From contig NZ_VDCQ01000017.1 in NCBI RefSeq assembly GCF_006265175.1, positions 1 through 64,000 on the forward strand: a stretch of 64,000 nt of DNA. The letters are read 5' to 3'. The notes below the pieces were generated by a model. It was not told where the DNA came from, did not search any database, and saw only the letters and a program-made list of their open reading frames with translations. This document shows positions 25,115-34,253 of this stretch, in pieces. Source of the DNA: Paenibacillus hemerocallicola (GTDB lineage Bacteria; Bacillota; Bacilli; Paenibacillales; NBRC-103111). Both the position numbers and the translations under genes were made by a program. Each line of letters begins with the position of its first letter. Positions within the stretch are counted from its first letter, which is position 1.

Positions 25115-27002
25115 CGCCCTCGATATTTTTGAACTGGTTGTGGAACATCCGGAAATACGTTCCTTTCTGGGCGATCAGCGCTTCGTGGCTTCCCTTCTCG
25201 ACGATTTCGCCGCGGTCGACGACCATGATCGTATCGGCGTCTCGGATCGTGTTCAGCCTGTGCGCGATAATGAAGCTCGTGCGTCCCTTCATAAGCTGAA
25301 GCAGCGCATCCTGGATATGCAGCTCCGTCCGGGTGTCGATGCTGCTGGTCGCCTCGTCGAGAATCAATATGGAAGGATCGGCGAGAATGACGCGCGCGAT
25401 CGCCAGCAGCTGCCGCTGCCCTTGACTCAGGTTGCCGCCGTTTTCCGTCAACTGCGTATCGTACTTGCCCGGCAGGCGCTGAATGAAGGCGTCGGCGTTC
25501 GCCATAGCCGCTGCTTTGCGCATTTCCCCGTCGGTCGCGTCCGGCTTGCCGTACTTGATATTGTCCCTGATCGTACCGGAGAACAAATAAGTATCCTGCA
25601 GCACGATGCCGAAGCATCGCCTCAAGCTGTCCCGCGTATACTCTCGGATGTCCCGGCCGTCCAAATAGATCGTTCCGTCGGTAACGTCGTAAAACCGGGT
25701 GACGAGATTGACCACGGTCGTCTTGCCCGCGCCCGTCGGACCGACAAGCGCCGTCGAGCTTCCTTGCGGCGATTCGAACCCGACCTCCTTCAGGATAGGG
25801 ACATCCGGACGGTACCCGAAGCTTACCCGGTCGAAGACGACATGGCCCTTCGGATTTTTCAGCACGATCGCGTTCGGCGGATCCTCCGGCTCCTCCTTTT
25901 CCTCCAGCACCTCGAATGCCCGCTCCGCTCCGGCCACGCCGGACTGCAGCACGTTGTATATGTTCGCGAGCTCGTTGAGCGGCCGGACGAACTGGCGGGA
26001 GTAGCTGATGAAGCTGGCGATCACCCCGACCGTAATGTTTCCTTTGACCGCCAATATACCGCCGACGATCGCTACCGCCGCGAAGCCGATATTGCTGATG
26101 ACGCTGAGCAGAGGCATCATGAACCCGGACCATATTTGCGCCTTCAGGCCGACCTCGTACAGTCTGGCATTGACGGCATCGAACTCCTCGATCGACTTTT
26201 CCTCGCGGTTGAACGCCTTGACGACCTGGATGCCGGATATCGTCTCTTCGATATGACCGTTCAGTTGGCCGAGCTGCGCCTGCTGTTCCTTGAACATGAC
26301 GCTCGTCTTCTTCGTAATCGTCCGCGCGAGAACGTAAACGAGCGGCACCGTGATCAAACTCGCCAAAGTCAATATCGGACTTAAGACGAGCATCATCACA
26401 AGCGATCCGACGATTGCGATAATCCCGGACATCAATTGCACGGTCGATTGCGAGATCGTCGTGCTGACGTTGTCGATGTCGTTCGACATCCGGCTCATCA
26501 CTTCGCCGTGAGGACGGGCATCGAAAAACGAGATCGGCAGCTTCTGCAGCTTCTCGAACATCGTGCTGCGCAAGCTCATGACGACCCGCTGCGAAACGCC
26601 GGCCATCAGCCATCCTTGCACAAACGTAAGGACGCCGTCCGATACGTAGGCCGCCGTCAGCGCGAACAGCGTCACCTCCAGCAGACGGAAATCGACTTTG
26701 CCGCCCGAAGCCGTCAGGGCGTCTATGGCGACCCCGATCAAGTAAGGCCCGGTCAGCATAATAGCCGCATCGATCAGCAGAAAGGCGAAAATGAGCGCAA
26801 GCATTTTCCTTTCCTTGCCCAAATAGCGCCACAGCTTGCCCATCGTTTTGCGAAAGTTTTTCGGTTTCGCTACCGGCCCTCTGCCGCGCGCCCCGAAGCC
26901 TCCCGCTCCCGGATGCCTTCCGGGGCCTCCCGGACCGATCATCGGCGGAATATCGGTTCCGCCGCCCTGCGTTCCGCTATTTTGCTCATTCGGCTTTGGC
27001 AT
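25104..27002 (-). CDS. ABC exporter half-transporter, second subunit
   Basis: A 632-residue fused membrane-ATPase exporter subunit. A Gly/Pro-rich cytoplasmic N-terminal tail (~50 residues) leads to six spans (LALIFAFLLIDAAIMLTGPY first) and the ATPase with Walker A GPTGAGKTT, signature LSQGQRQLLAIAR and Walker B ILILDEATSSID. Its start overlaps the partner gene by 17 bases. The pair resembles heterodimeric multidrug exporters of the BmrCD/YheIH kind; in those one nucleotide site is usually degenerate. Here the residue after Walker B is Glu (consensus), while the partner has Asp. Confidence 0.92.
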   Translation of the reverse strand: MPKPNEQNSGTQGGGTDIPPMIGPGGPGRHPGAGGFGARGRGPVAKPKNFRKTMGKLWRYLGKERKMLALIFAFLLIDAAIMLTGPYLIGVAIDALTASGGKVDFRLLEVTLFALTAAYVSDGVLTFVQGWLMAGVSQRVVMSLRSTMFEKLQKLPISFFDARPHGEVMSRMSNDIDNVSTTISQSTVQLMSGIIAIVGSLVMMLVLSPILTLASLITVPLVYVLARTITKKTSVMFKEQQAQLGQLNGHIEETISGIQVVKAFNREEKSIEEFDAVNARLYEVGLKAQIWSGFMMPLLSVISNIGFAAVAIVGGILAVKGNITVGVIASFISYSRQFVRPLNELANIYNVLQSGVAGAERAFEVLEEKEEPEDPPNAIVLKNPKGHVVFDRVSFGYRPDVPILKEVGFESPQGSSTALVGPTGAGKTTVVNLVTRFYDVTDGTIYLDGRDIREYTRDSLRRCFGIVLQDTYLFSGTIRDNIKYGKPDATDGEMRKAAAMANADAFIQRLPGKYDTQLTENGGNLSQGQRQLLAIARVILADPSILILDEATSSIDTRTELHIQDALLQLMKGRTSFIIAHRLNTIRDADTIMVVDRGEIVEKGSHEALIAQKGTYFRMFHNQFKNIEGATS

Positions 27003-28734
27003 CCGCCTGCAACTCCTTTCCGATCTGCGACTGATAAATTTCCCGGTATACGCCGCAGCTGTGCATAAGCGTATCGTGAGTGCCTATACCGACAATTTCC
27101 CCTTGATCGAGCACGACAATCTTGTCCGCATCCATCACGGACGTGATGCGCTGGGCGATAAGCAGGCATGTAAGCCCTTTGGCGTACGTCTTCAACGATT
27201 GCTTGATCCTCGCTTCGGTCGCGACATCCACCGCGCTCGTGCAGTCGTCGAGTATCAAAATGTCCGGCTTGCGGATGAGCGCTCTCGCGATCGACAGGCG
27301 CTGCTTCTGCCCTCCGGACAAGTTCACCCCGCGCTGGCCGAGGCGCGTCTCGTACTGTTCCGGGTAAGTGGAGATGAACTCGTGCGCTTCCGCCAGCTTC
27401 GCCGCTTCCTCGACCTCTTGCTGAGTGGCGTCGTCTTTGCCCCAGCGGATATTGTCGGCGATAGCTCCCGTGAACAGGACGGTTTTTTGCGGAACGACGG
27501 CTATGCTCTCCCTTAGCCGCTGCGGATCGACGTTCTTCACGTCCTCCCCATTCACCTTGACGGCGCCCGAATCGGCATCGTAAAACCGCGGTATGAGGCT
27601 GACCAGGCTGCTCTTCCCGGAGCCGGTGGAGCCGATAATGCCGATGGTTTCTCCCGGCAGACAGCTGAACGTAATCCGCTTGATCGCGGGTTCTCCCCCG
27701 GGACCCTCGTAGGAAAAGGAAACGTTTTCGAAATCGACCCGGCCCTTCTTGCCGAAAGTCGGCTTCGGCGCCTCGTCGCTCCACGTCATGGCGTTCGTCT
27801 CCGAGAACACTTCCCCGATCCGCACCGAGGACGCCTTCGCTCTCACGAACATATTGAACACCATCGAGATCGTCATGAGCGACATCAAAATTTGCGTCAT
27901 GTAATTGATGAAGGCGATGATGCTGCCGAGCTGCATCTGGCCGTTGTCGACGCGAATGCCGCCCATCCAGATGACCGCGATTATGCCGAAGTTCACCGTA
28001 AGCATAATCGCCGGATTGAAGACGGACATGGCGCGCATGACCGTAACCGAGCGGTCGCGGTATTCCGCATTCGCCAGGTTGAATTTGTCGGTCTCGTAAT
28101 CGAACCGGTTGAACGCCTTCACGACCCGGACTCCCGACAAATATTCGCGGATAACCCCGTTTACCCGGTCAAGCGCTTTCTGGACGAACATAAATCGCGG
28201 AAAGCCTATCTTCATGTTGAGCACGACCAGCAGGGCGACGAGGGGCACGACGATGGCCAGCACGACGGACAGATGAATATCCAGCCGCGCGGCCATAATC
28301 AAACTCCCGATGCACAGCAGCGGCGCTTTGACGAAAATGCGCATCAGTCCGTTGACGAAGTTTTGCACCTGGGTGACGTCATTCGTCAGCCGCGTCACCA
28401 AGGAAGCCCTTTCATACTTGTCGATGTTGACGAAGGACAGCGTCTGAATTTTGCGAAACAGATCGCTCCGCAGCTCCGTCCCGAATTTCTGCGATACGCG
28501 GCTCGAAATAATATTGCGCGTCGAAGCGCCCAGCGCGCCTACCGCCGTAATGAGCAGCATCAGTCCTCCCATGCTCAGCACATAATCCATGCGATTCTCG
28601 GCGATGCCGACATCGATGATTTTGGCCATGATGGTCGGCTGCATCAGGTCGCAAGCCGCTTCGACCGTCAAGAACGCTACCGCCACGCAAAACAGCTTCC
28701 AATGCTTCCGGACGTAAGGAAGTAAAAAGTGCAT
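26986..28734 (-). CDS. ABC exporter half-transporter, first subunit
   Basis: A 582-residue fused exporter subunit. Six spans from LFCVAVAFLTVEAACDLMQP onward, and an ATPase with Walker A GSTGSGKSS, signature LSGGQKQRLSIAR and Walker B ILILDDCTSAVD. The catalytic Glu position is Asp (DDCTS), the degenerate type typical of one half of heterodimeric exporters such as BmrC/YheI-like pairs. AAGGAGAG lies before the ATG at 28734; the longer frame to 28866 has none. The stop lies within the first codons of the partner gene. The cargo is unknown, most likely drugs or lipids. Confidence 0.92.
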   Translation of the reverse strand: MHFLLPYVRKHWKLFCVAVAFLTVEAACDLMQPTIMAKIIDVGIAENRMDYVLSMGGLMLLITAVGALGASTRNIISSRVSQKFGTELRSDLFRKIQTLSFVNIDKYERASLVTRLTNDVTQVQNFVNGLMRIFVKAPLLCIGSLIMAARLDIHLSVVLAIVVPLVALLVVLNMKIGFPRFMFVQKALDRVNGVIREYLSGVRVVKAFNRFDYETDKFNLANAEYRDRSVTVMRAMSVFNPAIMLTVNFGIIAVIWMGGIRVDNGQMQLGSIIAFINYMTQILMSLMTISMVFNMFVRAKASSVRIGEVFSETNAMTWSDEAPKPTFGKKGRVDFENVSFSYEGPGGEPAIKRITFSCLPGETIGIIGSTGSGKSSLVSLIPRFYDADSGAVKVNGEDVKNVDPQRLRESIAVVPQKTVLFTGAIADNIRWGKDDATQQEVEEAAKLAEAHEFISTYPEQYETRLGQRGVNLSGGQKQRLSIARALIRKPDILILDDCTSAVDVATEARIKQSLKTYAKGLTCLLIAQRITSVMDADKIVVLDQGEIVGIGTHDTLMHSCGVYREIYQSQIGKELQADAKAE

Positions 28735-28866
28735 CCCGTTCTCTCCTTCGTTTATGGCGATACCGTTATTATACATCCGGAAGCGGAAAAACTGAATTTT
28801 CCGTTTACGGGAATATCGGGAGCGTACGGCCGGACATAAAGCCCCCATACCCCGGATTAACGGCAA

Positions 28867-28900
28867 AAGGCCGCCTCCGTTTTTACCCGGCTGCGGCCTT
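28867..28900 (-). terminator. Terminator after the decayed siderophore-binding gene
   Basis: AAGGCCGC (28867-28874) pairs with GCGGCCTT (28893-28900), followed on the minus strand by TTTTG. It lies 4 bases after the remnant stop codon. Confidence 0.75.
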
Positions 28901-28903
28901 CCC

Positions 28904-29343
28904 TTATTTTACGCTTTTCTCGATTTCCTTGATCATTTCGGAGACGGAGATCAGTCCGCCGCCCGACAAATACCAGTAGTTTTGATCGAGGTACACGATG
29001 TTGCCGTCCTTGAACGCCTTCGTTTTCTTGACCAGCTCGTTCTCGATCGTTTTCTTTGCAGCCGACGGCGGCTCCCCGGTCGACTACGAACAAGTAGTCG
29101 GGGTTTTTCTCGGCGATATATTCGAACGTTACGCTTTGTCCGTGTGTCGTCACCTGGATTTTCGGATCGCGACCGGCTTCGATTGTCTCTCCGCAGCGTT
29201 GCTTTGGCGTTCCCTTTCAGAGCGAAGCCGAAGATCGGGTACCGATGGTCCGAAATTTCCATGCTGCCCCCGCTGTTCAGCTTCAGCTCCTCCGTTCCGA
29301 CATATTGCAAAGTCATTCCCCGATAGCGATCGAAGGGTATCAC
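28904..29343 (-). pseudogene. Frameshifted remnant of an iron-siderophore binding protein (YclQ/CeuE type)
   Basis: Three reading frames together give a family-like C-terminal half. One (about 29170-29060) reads VTTHGQSVTFEYIAEKNPDY and LFVVDRGA. A second (29060-28904) reads ENELVKKTKAFKDGNIVYLD, then NYWYLSGGGL and SVSEMIKEIEKSVK with a stop. An upstream piece (29343 to about 29190) has RYPIFGFALKGN in a third frame. The lipoprotein signal and N-terminal lobe are missing, so at least two frameshifts and a deletion occurred. A Fur box remains about 50 bp upstream and a terminator remains downstream. No siderophore permease or ATPase gene is present nearby. Confidence 0.8.
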
Positions 29344-29391
29344 GGCTGTTCACGTCCTTGCCCGAATAATAGGAATGACTCAAATTTTATA

Positions 29392-29406
29392 TGATAATCA
29401 TTCTCA
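29392..29406. promoter_or_regulatory. Fur box
   Basis: TGATAATCATTCTCA fits the 7-1-7 Fur consensus (TGATAAT, one base, ATTATCA) at 13 of 14 specified positions. It sits upstream of the siderophore-binding remnant on the minus strand and 200 bp ahead of the sialidase-fold gene on the plus strand. Confidence 0.8.
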
Positions 29407-29607
29407 ATGTCAAACTTGGAAATCGCAGCAAGCTACGACTTTCGTTACAAAGACCGCTTTGCGTGCACTTTTCCCGTCGATTCGCCCCAAAAGAGTATAA
29501 TGCTCGTTGACAAGGGTTTACGGTTCGACTAACATAAACTCAATGAATAAGTTAATTGACCGTAACGCACGAGTCTGTACGGAAGGATGAGGAAGGGAGC
29601 TTGTCGA

Positions 29608-30888
29608 ATGTATCCCAAGCACACAATCCGGGAGCTGGCACCGGACTATATGAAAGTATATGAATCGCCCGACCCCGAGCATATTTATGCTTACAGTCCC
29701 GGGATCGCCGTGCTGCCGGGCGGTCGAATTATCGCTACGCTCGATTTGAGCGGACCGGGTATAGACGGTTTGCCGGGACCGAAGCGCGTTATCGAATGGG
29801 GGCGGCTTTGGTTCGGCAAAGTGTTCGCCTCCGATGACGGGGGACGGACGTGGAACCATAAGACCGATTTTCCGTTTATGCACGCGAGACCTTTCGTCGC
29901 CGGCAATCGTTTGTACGTAATCGGCCATTGCAACGATTTGTTCATTATGAGGTCCGACGATGGCGGAGAGAGCTGGGGAGAACCGTTTCCGCTGACCGAC
30001 GGGCAAGTGTGGCATCAAGCCCCCTGCAATGTTCATTATGCCAAAGGAAACGTATACCTGGTCATGGAACGGATTACGCATCCAGGGGTAAAGGAGCTGC
30101 GTACGCATAAGATGGCGCCCGTTCTGATGAGGGGAAACGTGTCGGAGGATTTGACCCGAAGGGAATCGTGGACGTTCGCCTCCGAATTGACGATGCGGGA
30201 GGCGTTGTCCGACAAGGAATGCGATCTGTTCGGCGTTCCTTTTTTTCCGGAGAAGCAGCCGGACGGTCCGCCCCCGTCAACGCCCAAGCAAAAGGAGATG
30301 TATCCCCGGGGCTGGCTGGAGACGAACGTCGTGCAAATCGTCGACGATCGCCACTATTTATTCGACCCGAACGGACTCACCTTCCATCTATGGATGCGAG
30401 CGTCGACCGGAGGCACCGGCTTTGCCGCGATTGCCAAAGCGGTCGAGCAGGAAGACGGCAGCATCCTTACGATGCTCGAGCAGGTTCCGTCGGGCAAAAC
30501 GCTGCTGTACGTGCCCTGTCCGGGCGGACAGATGAAGTTTCATATATTGTACGACGAAGCGACGGCCTTGTACTGGCTGCTCAGCAGTCAAGCTACGGAC
30601 AGCATGACGCGCGCCGACAAACTCCCGCCGGAACGAAGCGGAAATCCGAACAACGAGCGCCAGCGTCTGCAGCTGCATTTCTCGACCAATTGCGTCGATT
30701 GGTGCTTCGCCGGTCTCGTCGCCAAGTCCGTCAAGCCGAACCAGGCGCGCCATTATGCCAGTATGGCCATTTCCGGCGAGGATTTGCTCATTTTGAGCCG
30801 GTCCGGCGACGAACGGGCGAATAACCCGCATGACGGGAATATCATTACGTTCCATCGAATCGAACGTTTCCGCGAGCTCGTGTATTAA
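29608..30888 (+). CDS. Sialidase-fold (BNR/Asp-box) protein
   Basis: A 426-residue protein with two clear Asp boxes, SDDGGRTW (75-82) and SDDGGESW (116-123), in a beta-propeller context (SPGIAVLPGGRIIATLDLSG). It ends without extra domains. No signal peptide, so cytoplasmic. It is probably a glycoside hydrolase of the exo-alpha-sialidase superfamily, though many such proteins act on other sugars, and the Arg triad of true sialidases could not be assigned. GGGAG lies before the ATG at 29608, with TATAAT at 29496-29501. It is convergent with an MDR dehydrogenase, 25 bp apart. Confidence 0.82.
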   Translation: MYPKHTIRELAPDYMKVYESPDPEHIYAYSPGIAVLPGGRIIATLDLSGPGIDGLPGPKRVIEWGRLWFGKVFASDDGGRTWNHKTDFPFMHARPFVAGNRLYVIGHCNDLFIMRSDDGGESWGEPFPLTDGQVWHQAPCNVHYAKGNVYLVMERITHPGVKELRTHKMAPVLMRGNVSEDLTRRESWTFASELTMREALSDKECDLFGVPFFPEKQPDGPPPSTPKQKEMYPRGWLETNVVQIVDDRHYLFDPNGLTFHLWMRASTGGTGFAAIAKAVEQEDGSILTMLEQVPSGKTLLYVPCPGGQMKFHILYDEATALYWLLSSQATDSMTRADKLPPERSGNPNNERQRLQLHFSTNCVDWCFAGLVAKSVKPNQARHYASMAISGEDLLILSRSGDERANNPHDGNIITFHRIERFRELVY

Positions 30889-30913
30889 GCGGGAGCCTCG
30901 ACCGGAGTCTCGC

Positions 30914-31900
30914 TTACCGCCACTCCAGCACGACGCCCAGGCAGCCGGATTTGTTGTCGCGTATAAAACTCCACGCTTCGGCGGCCTCTTCGGCCCGGAA
31001 TCGATGGGTAATCAACGGAGACGTATGGAGCCATCCTTCCGATATGGCCGCTATCGTCGCATCCATGCGCGGTCCCGACCATCCGGAAGGAGTGTGCAGC
31101 GTTATTTCCTGCCCTCGGAGCTTCTGAATGTCGATCGTGCCGGTATCGCCGAGAAAACCGGCCGACACGAAATGGCTGTCCCGCTGCATGAAGGGCTGTA
31201 TCGTGCGAAAAGCGGCCATGTCGCCGACCGAATCGATCACTATCGCCACTTTGCCGAACGTTTCCAGGAACGCCGCCAGCTCCGTCCGGCGAGTATGGAT
31301 ACCTCGAATCGACTCCGGCAGCAAGCTTAACCTGCCGTCGTGTCGGCCCAGGACCGCAACGTCCGCCCCTCTGTGCAGCAGCGTTTGCGCCGCCCATTGT
31401 CCGACAAGGCCGTCGCCGACAACGACCGCCCGATCCCCCGCTTCCACTGCCGGCCGGATTCCGCAATTGTAGCCCACTTGCGCGAGCACAAGCCCGCAAT
31501 AATCGAGCGGGGAGGCGCCCTCGGGCAGCTTCCAGATTTGATGAGCCGGCGTGACCGACGGATTGACGTGGCCGCCGTGCGGCTCGAACATCCCCGATAC
31601 TTTGCCGAGCGCCGCGAAGACGCGCTCCCCGACTTCAATCCCGCGAACGGCCGAGCCGACATGCCTGACGATGCCTACCTTCTGGTAGCCGGCAACGATC
31701 GGGAACGGCCAACGGTCCCCTTCCTTGTAAGGCACCTCGCCGCCTATCCGTTCGGCGCGCAAATAGGATGATTCCGTGCCGATGCTGATCCACGAATACT
31801 CGACATCGACGACGACATCGTTCTCTCCCGGCTCCGGAACTTGAATCTCCCTGTATTCGACCTGCTCCTTGTCCGTAAACACTACTGCGTGAGCTTTCAT
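30914..31900 (-). CDS. MDR-family (zinc-type alcohol dehydrogenase-like) oxidoreductase
   Basis: A 328-residue medium-chain dehydrogenase. The N-terminal GroES-like part has IQVPEPGENDVVVDVEYSWI and the cofactor domain has DRAVVVGDGLVGQWAAQTLL. The catalytic zinc Cys of classical ADH (usually C-x-x-S/T) is replaced by SWISIGTESS, so zinc may be absent; this subgroup resembles sugar dehydrogenases and bacteriochlorophyllide-dehydrogenase-like proteins of carbohydrate clusters. It lies 40 bp after a second MDR gene in one operon. Confidence 0.88.
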   Translation of the reverse strand: MKAHAVVFTDKEQVEYREIQVPEPGENDVVVDVEYSWISIGTESSYLRAERIGGEVPYKEGDRWPFPIVAGYQKVGIVRHVGSAVRGIEVGERVFAALGKVSGMFEPHGGHVNPSVTPAHQIWKLPEGASPLDYCGLVLAQVGYNCGIRPAVEAGDRAVVVGDGLVGQWAAQTLLHRGADVAVLGRHDGRLSLLPESIRGIHTRRTELAAFLETFGKVAIVIDSVGDMAAFRTIQPFMQRDSHFVSAGFLGDTGTIDIQKLRGQEITLHTPSGWSGPRMDATIAAISEGWLHTSPLITHRFRAEEAAEAWSFIRDNKSGCLGVVLEWR

Positions 31901-31940
31901 CGCATCCTCCGAATCGATCGGGACGAGGACGGCAAGCCGT

Positions 31941-32906
31941 CTACTCTCCCGGAATGAAGCAAATTTTGATCGCCTCTTGCTTCTTCAGCAATTGTACGCC
32001 TTGGCTGTACTCGGCCAGCGGCAGCACGCGGCTGATAAGCGGCTCGAAATCGAGCTTTCCGGCGATGACCATATCCAGGGCATACTCCGCCGCTTCCCGG
32101 AAGTGGCCGGGATATCCGATAACGCTTAACCCTTGATGACGAAGCGTATAATCGTCGCGTTGGACGGCGAACAGCGCTACCGCCTTGTTCGTGCGGTCCA
32201 TAATATTGCGCACCGCCTGCGGGTATCCGACGCAATCGATCGCGATATCGAGCGCTCCCGGCTTGCCCCGGCTCGCGATTTCCCCGGAATCCGGCTCGCA
32301 GCAGAAGGAGGCTCCGAGCTTCAGCGCCAACTCCCTGCGCTGCGGGTTCGGATCGAGACCGATTACTTCCCGGGCGCCTTCGGCAAGCAGCATCTGCACC
32401 GCGATCAGACCGGCCGGCCCCAGACCGTTTACGCCGCAGCGCTGCCCGCGAATCCCTTCGGACTGCTTCAGCTTCATGACGCTTGCGGCGACGCACATGC
32501 CGAGCTCGAGCGAAACCGCCTTGCGGAACGGCAGCTCCTCGGGAATCGGCAGCAGATGCTCTTCCTTCATGACCACGTACTGGGCATAGCAGCCCGGTCT
32601 ATGATGCCCGGCATCCCGCCAGGCGGCTACTTTCTGCCCCGCCTTCAGCGTGCAGTCCGGCCCCGCTTTCTCCACGATTCCCGCCATTTCGTGTCCGGGC
32701 TGGCCCGGGGAATAAGGGAACGGAACGGCTTGCTCGTGCGCGAACATCGGCTTGCCGTAATAAATGTGCAAATCCCATTGGGGGCATGTCGCTACTTCCG
32801 CGACCCGGACCAGCGCTTCGCCGGGCCCCGGCTCCGGGATCGGGGCGTCGATCAGTTCGGTATGCTCGGCGCGGATAATTTGCAATGTTTTCATCGTTTT
32901 GTTCAT
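31941..32906 (-). CDS. MDR-family zinc-type dehydrogenase
   Basis: About 321 residues. TCPQWDLHIYYGK and GQPGHEMAGIVEKAG match the zinc-ADH GroES domain (Cys and the GHE motif). The Rossmann segment is GVNGLGPAGLIAVQMLLAEG, and DPNPQRRELALKLGA follows. Three possible starts lie close together (GTG 32921, ATG 32906, ATG 32894) with no strong ribosome site; 32906 is my choice. It leads the operon with the second MDR gene. Its promoter belongs to a module shared with two SBP promoters, tying it to the carbohydrate regulon. Sugar or polyol oxidation is inferred. Confidence 0.87.
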   Translation of the reverse strand: MNKTMKTLQIIRAEHTELIDAPIPEPGPGEALVRVAEVATCPQWDLHIYYGKPMFAHEQAVPFPYSPGQPGHEMAGIVEKAGPDCTLKAGQKVAAWRDAGHHRPGCYAQYVVMKEEHLLPIPEELPFRKAVSLELGMCVAASVMKLKQSEGIRGQRCGVNGLGPAGLIAVQMLLAEGAREVIGLDPNPQRRELALKLGASFCCEPDSGEIASRGKPGALDIAIDCVGYPQAVRNIMDRTNKAVALFAVQRDDYTLRHQGLSVIGYPGHFREAAEYALDMVIAGKLDFEPLISRVLPLAEYSQGVQLLKKQEAIKICFIPGE

Positions 32907-32957
32907 ACTCACTCTAGTCACCGCCGTTTTGGATTGTTATTCCAGCGTTCCATCTAA

Positions 32958-33077
32958 TCATAATGAATGACGACGGCACGGTCTTTAGAGAATCTATTCC
33001 AATAGTCATTCGTCCGATGGCCGGGAATCCGTTCGGCTTCGCAACGTTCTCCCGGAACGTTTGCACATTATTGACAT
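32958..33077 (-). promoter_or_regulatory. Shared promoter module, copy 1 (MDR operon)
   Basis: On the minus strand: -10 TATGAT (complement of 32958-32963), 17 bases, then CTAAAGACC (complement of 32981-32989) with weak -35 AAGACC. The box CGTTTGCACATTATTGACAT lies at 33058-33077, 77 bp from GGTCTTTAG. The same arrangement recurs at 44601-44720 and 49033-49153. The box overlaps a TTGACA that may serve the divergent AraC gene at 33130. A poor -35 suggests an activator. Confidence 0.65.
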
Positions 33078-33129
33078 ATCGGGCGCCACCCTATACCGTA
33101 AGATGTAAATAGGAACGGAGGGAACCGGG

Positions 33130-34017
33130 ATGAATCAACCGCTCGTGTACCGGAGCGACAACTATTTTCGAGCCGGAGAACTGTTCAGCATTATCCGTTT
33201 TCACGAACCGAGTAAAGAACACCGCAAGTACCACTCCCATGATTTTGTCGAGATTTGTTATGTGGCGAGCGGCAACGGATATCACATACTGGACGGCGAG
33301 GTGCACCGCGTCACCCGGGGGAATCTGTTCATTATCAATTACGATGTCTCCCACGCCTTCTACCGCGAGGACAACGCAAGTCTCATCATCTACAACATTT
33401 TGTTCAAGCCCGGATTTGTAGACGAATCTTTGATCGATTTCAACGATTTCAACAGCTTGTCGTTATCGTATTTGTTCAACGGCCTACTGGAGAAGCCGTT
33501 CCATCCGAACCTGGCGCTATCTTTCGACGAGATACAAGAGTTCGAATCTTTGATCGAAAAAATATATGCCGAATACAACGAACGACGGTCCGGTTACATC
33601 TCGATCGTTCGTGCCTATGTAATCGAGCTCATTATTCATATGATGCGCTGCTTCGACCGGTACCCCGACAACCGGGAGATGAGCAGAAGACTGGATGTCA
33701 TCTACGCGGCGATGGATTATTTGCGGGAAAATTATACCAGCTCATTCAGCTTGGGGAGCCTTGCGTCCAAATCGTTTTTCAGCAAAAACTACTTTTGCAG
33801 GCTCTTCAAAGAAACGGCGGGTATGACGGTTACGGAGTACGTGCAGAAGCTTCGGATCGAGGAAGCGTGCAAAATGATGGAGAACCCCAATAAGTACATC
33901 ACGGAAATTTCCATGGAAACCGGGTTCGCCGACTATAAATCTTTCTACACAGCGTTTACGAAGCGGGTCGGCATGACACCGAGCGAATACCGGAAACGAA
34001 TGGAAGAAACTACTTAA
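33130..34017 (+). CDS. AraC-family regulator with cupin domain
   Basis: A 295-residue regulator. The N-terminal cupin arm, KYHSHDFVEICYVASGNGYH and RGNLFIINYDVSHAFY, is the typical sugar-sensing part. The C-terminal double helix-turn-helix has LASKSFFSKNYFCRLFKETA, then ISMETGFADYKSFYTAFTKR and PSEYRK. GGAGG precedes the ATG. It is divergent from the MDR operon and upstream of beta-helix protein 2 and SBP2, so it is a candidate activator for either side. Confidence 0.92.
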   Translation: MNQPLVYRSDNYFRAGELFSIIRFHEPSKEHRKYHSHDFVEICYVASGNGYHILDGEVHRVTRGNLFIINYDVSHAFYREDNASLIIYNILFKPGFVDESLIDFNDFNSLSLSYLFNGLLEKPFHPNLALSFDEIQEFESLIEKIYAEYNERRSGYISIVRAYVIELIIHMMRCFDRYPDNREMSRRLDVIYAAMDYLRENYTSSFSLGSLASKSFFSKNYFCRLFKETAGMTVTEYVQKLRIEEACKMMENPNKYITEISMETGFADYKSFYTAFTKRVGMTPSEYRKRMEETT

Positions 34018-34026
34018 CGCAGTCCG

Positions 34027-34060
34027 TCCCCGATCCTACGGTTCGGGGGCTTTCGTTTTT
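34027..34060 (+). terminator. Terminator after the AraC gene
   Basis: CCCCGA (34028-34033) pairs with TCGGGG (34043-34048), then CTTTCGTTTTTC on the plus strand, about 10 bases after the stop codon. Confidence 0.75.
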
Positions 34061-34072
34061 CAGGATAATATT

Positions 34073-34138
34073 CACCATTTATGCGAGAACATACGCCATT
34101 TATATTCGAAGCCACCGCATGTATCTTAATGTTAGATA
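34073..34138 (+). promoter_or_regulatory. 21-bp-spaced direct repeats upstream of beta-helix gene 2
   Basis: CACCATTTAT (34073-34082) and CGCCATTTAT (34094-34103) lie exactly 21 bp apart, the spacing expected for two AraC-type half sites on one face of the helix. Downstream, GTATCT/AGATAC (about 34120-34138) form a small palindrome. The gene start is 116 bases further on. Confidence 0.5.
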
Positions 34139-34253
34139 CGAACGAGGAGGGGATGCCATCATCCGAGCCGGAACGGCCCGATATAGAAAACGTACCTCTA
34201 TGTGGCTGCCCAATGCCTTGAAAGCGCTGTCTATTATAAGGAGGGATTGTCCG

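Noticed and set aside
28904-29343. An intact siderophore-binding protein gene
   Set aside because: Family-like segments fall in three different frames and the lipoprotein signal is absent.
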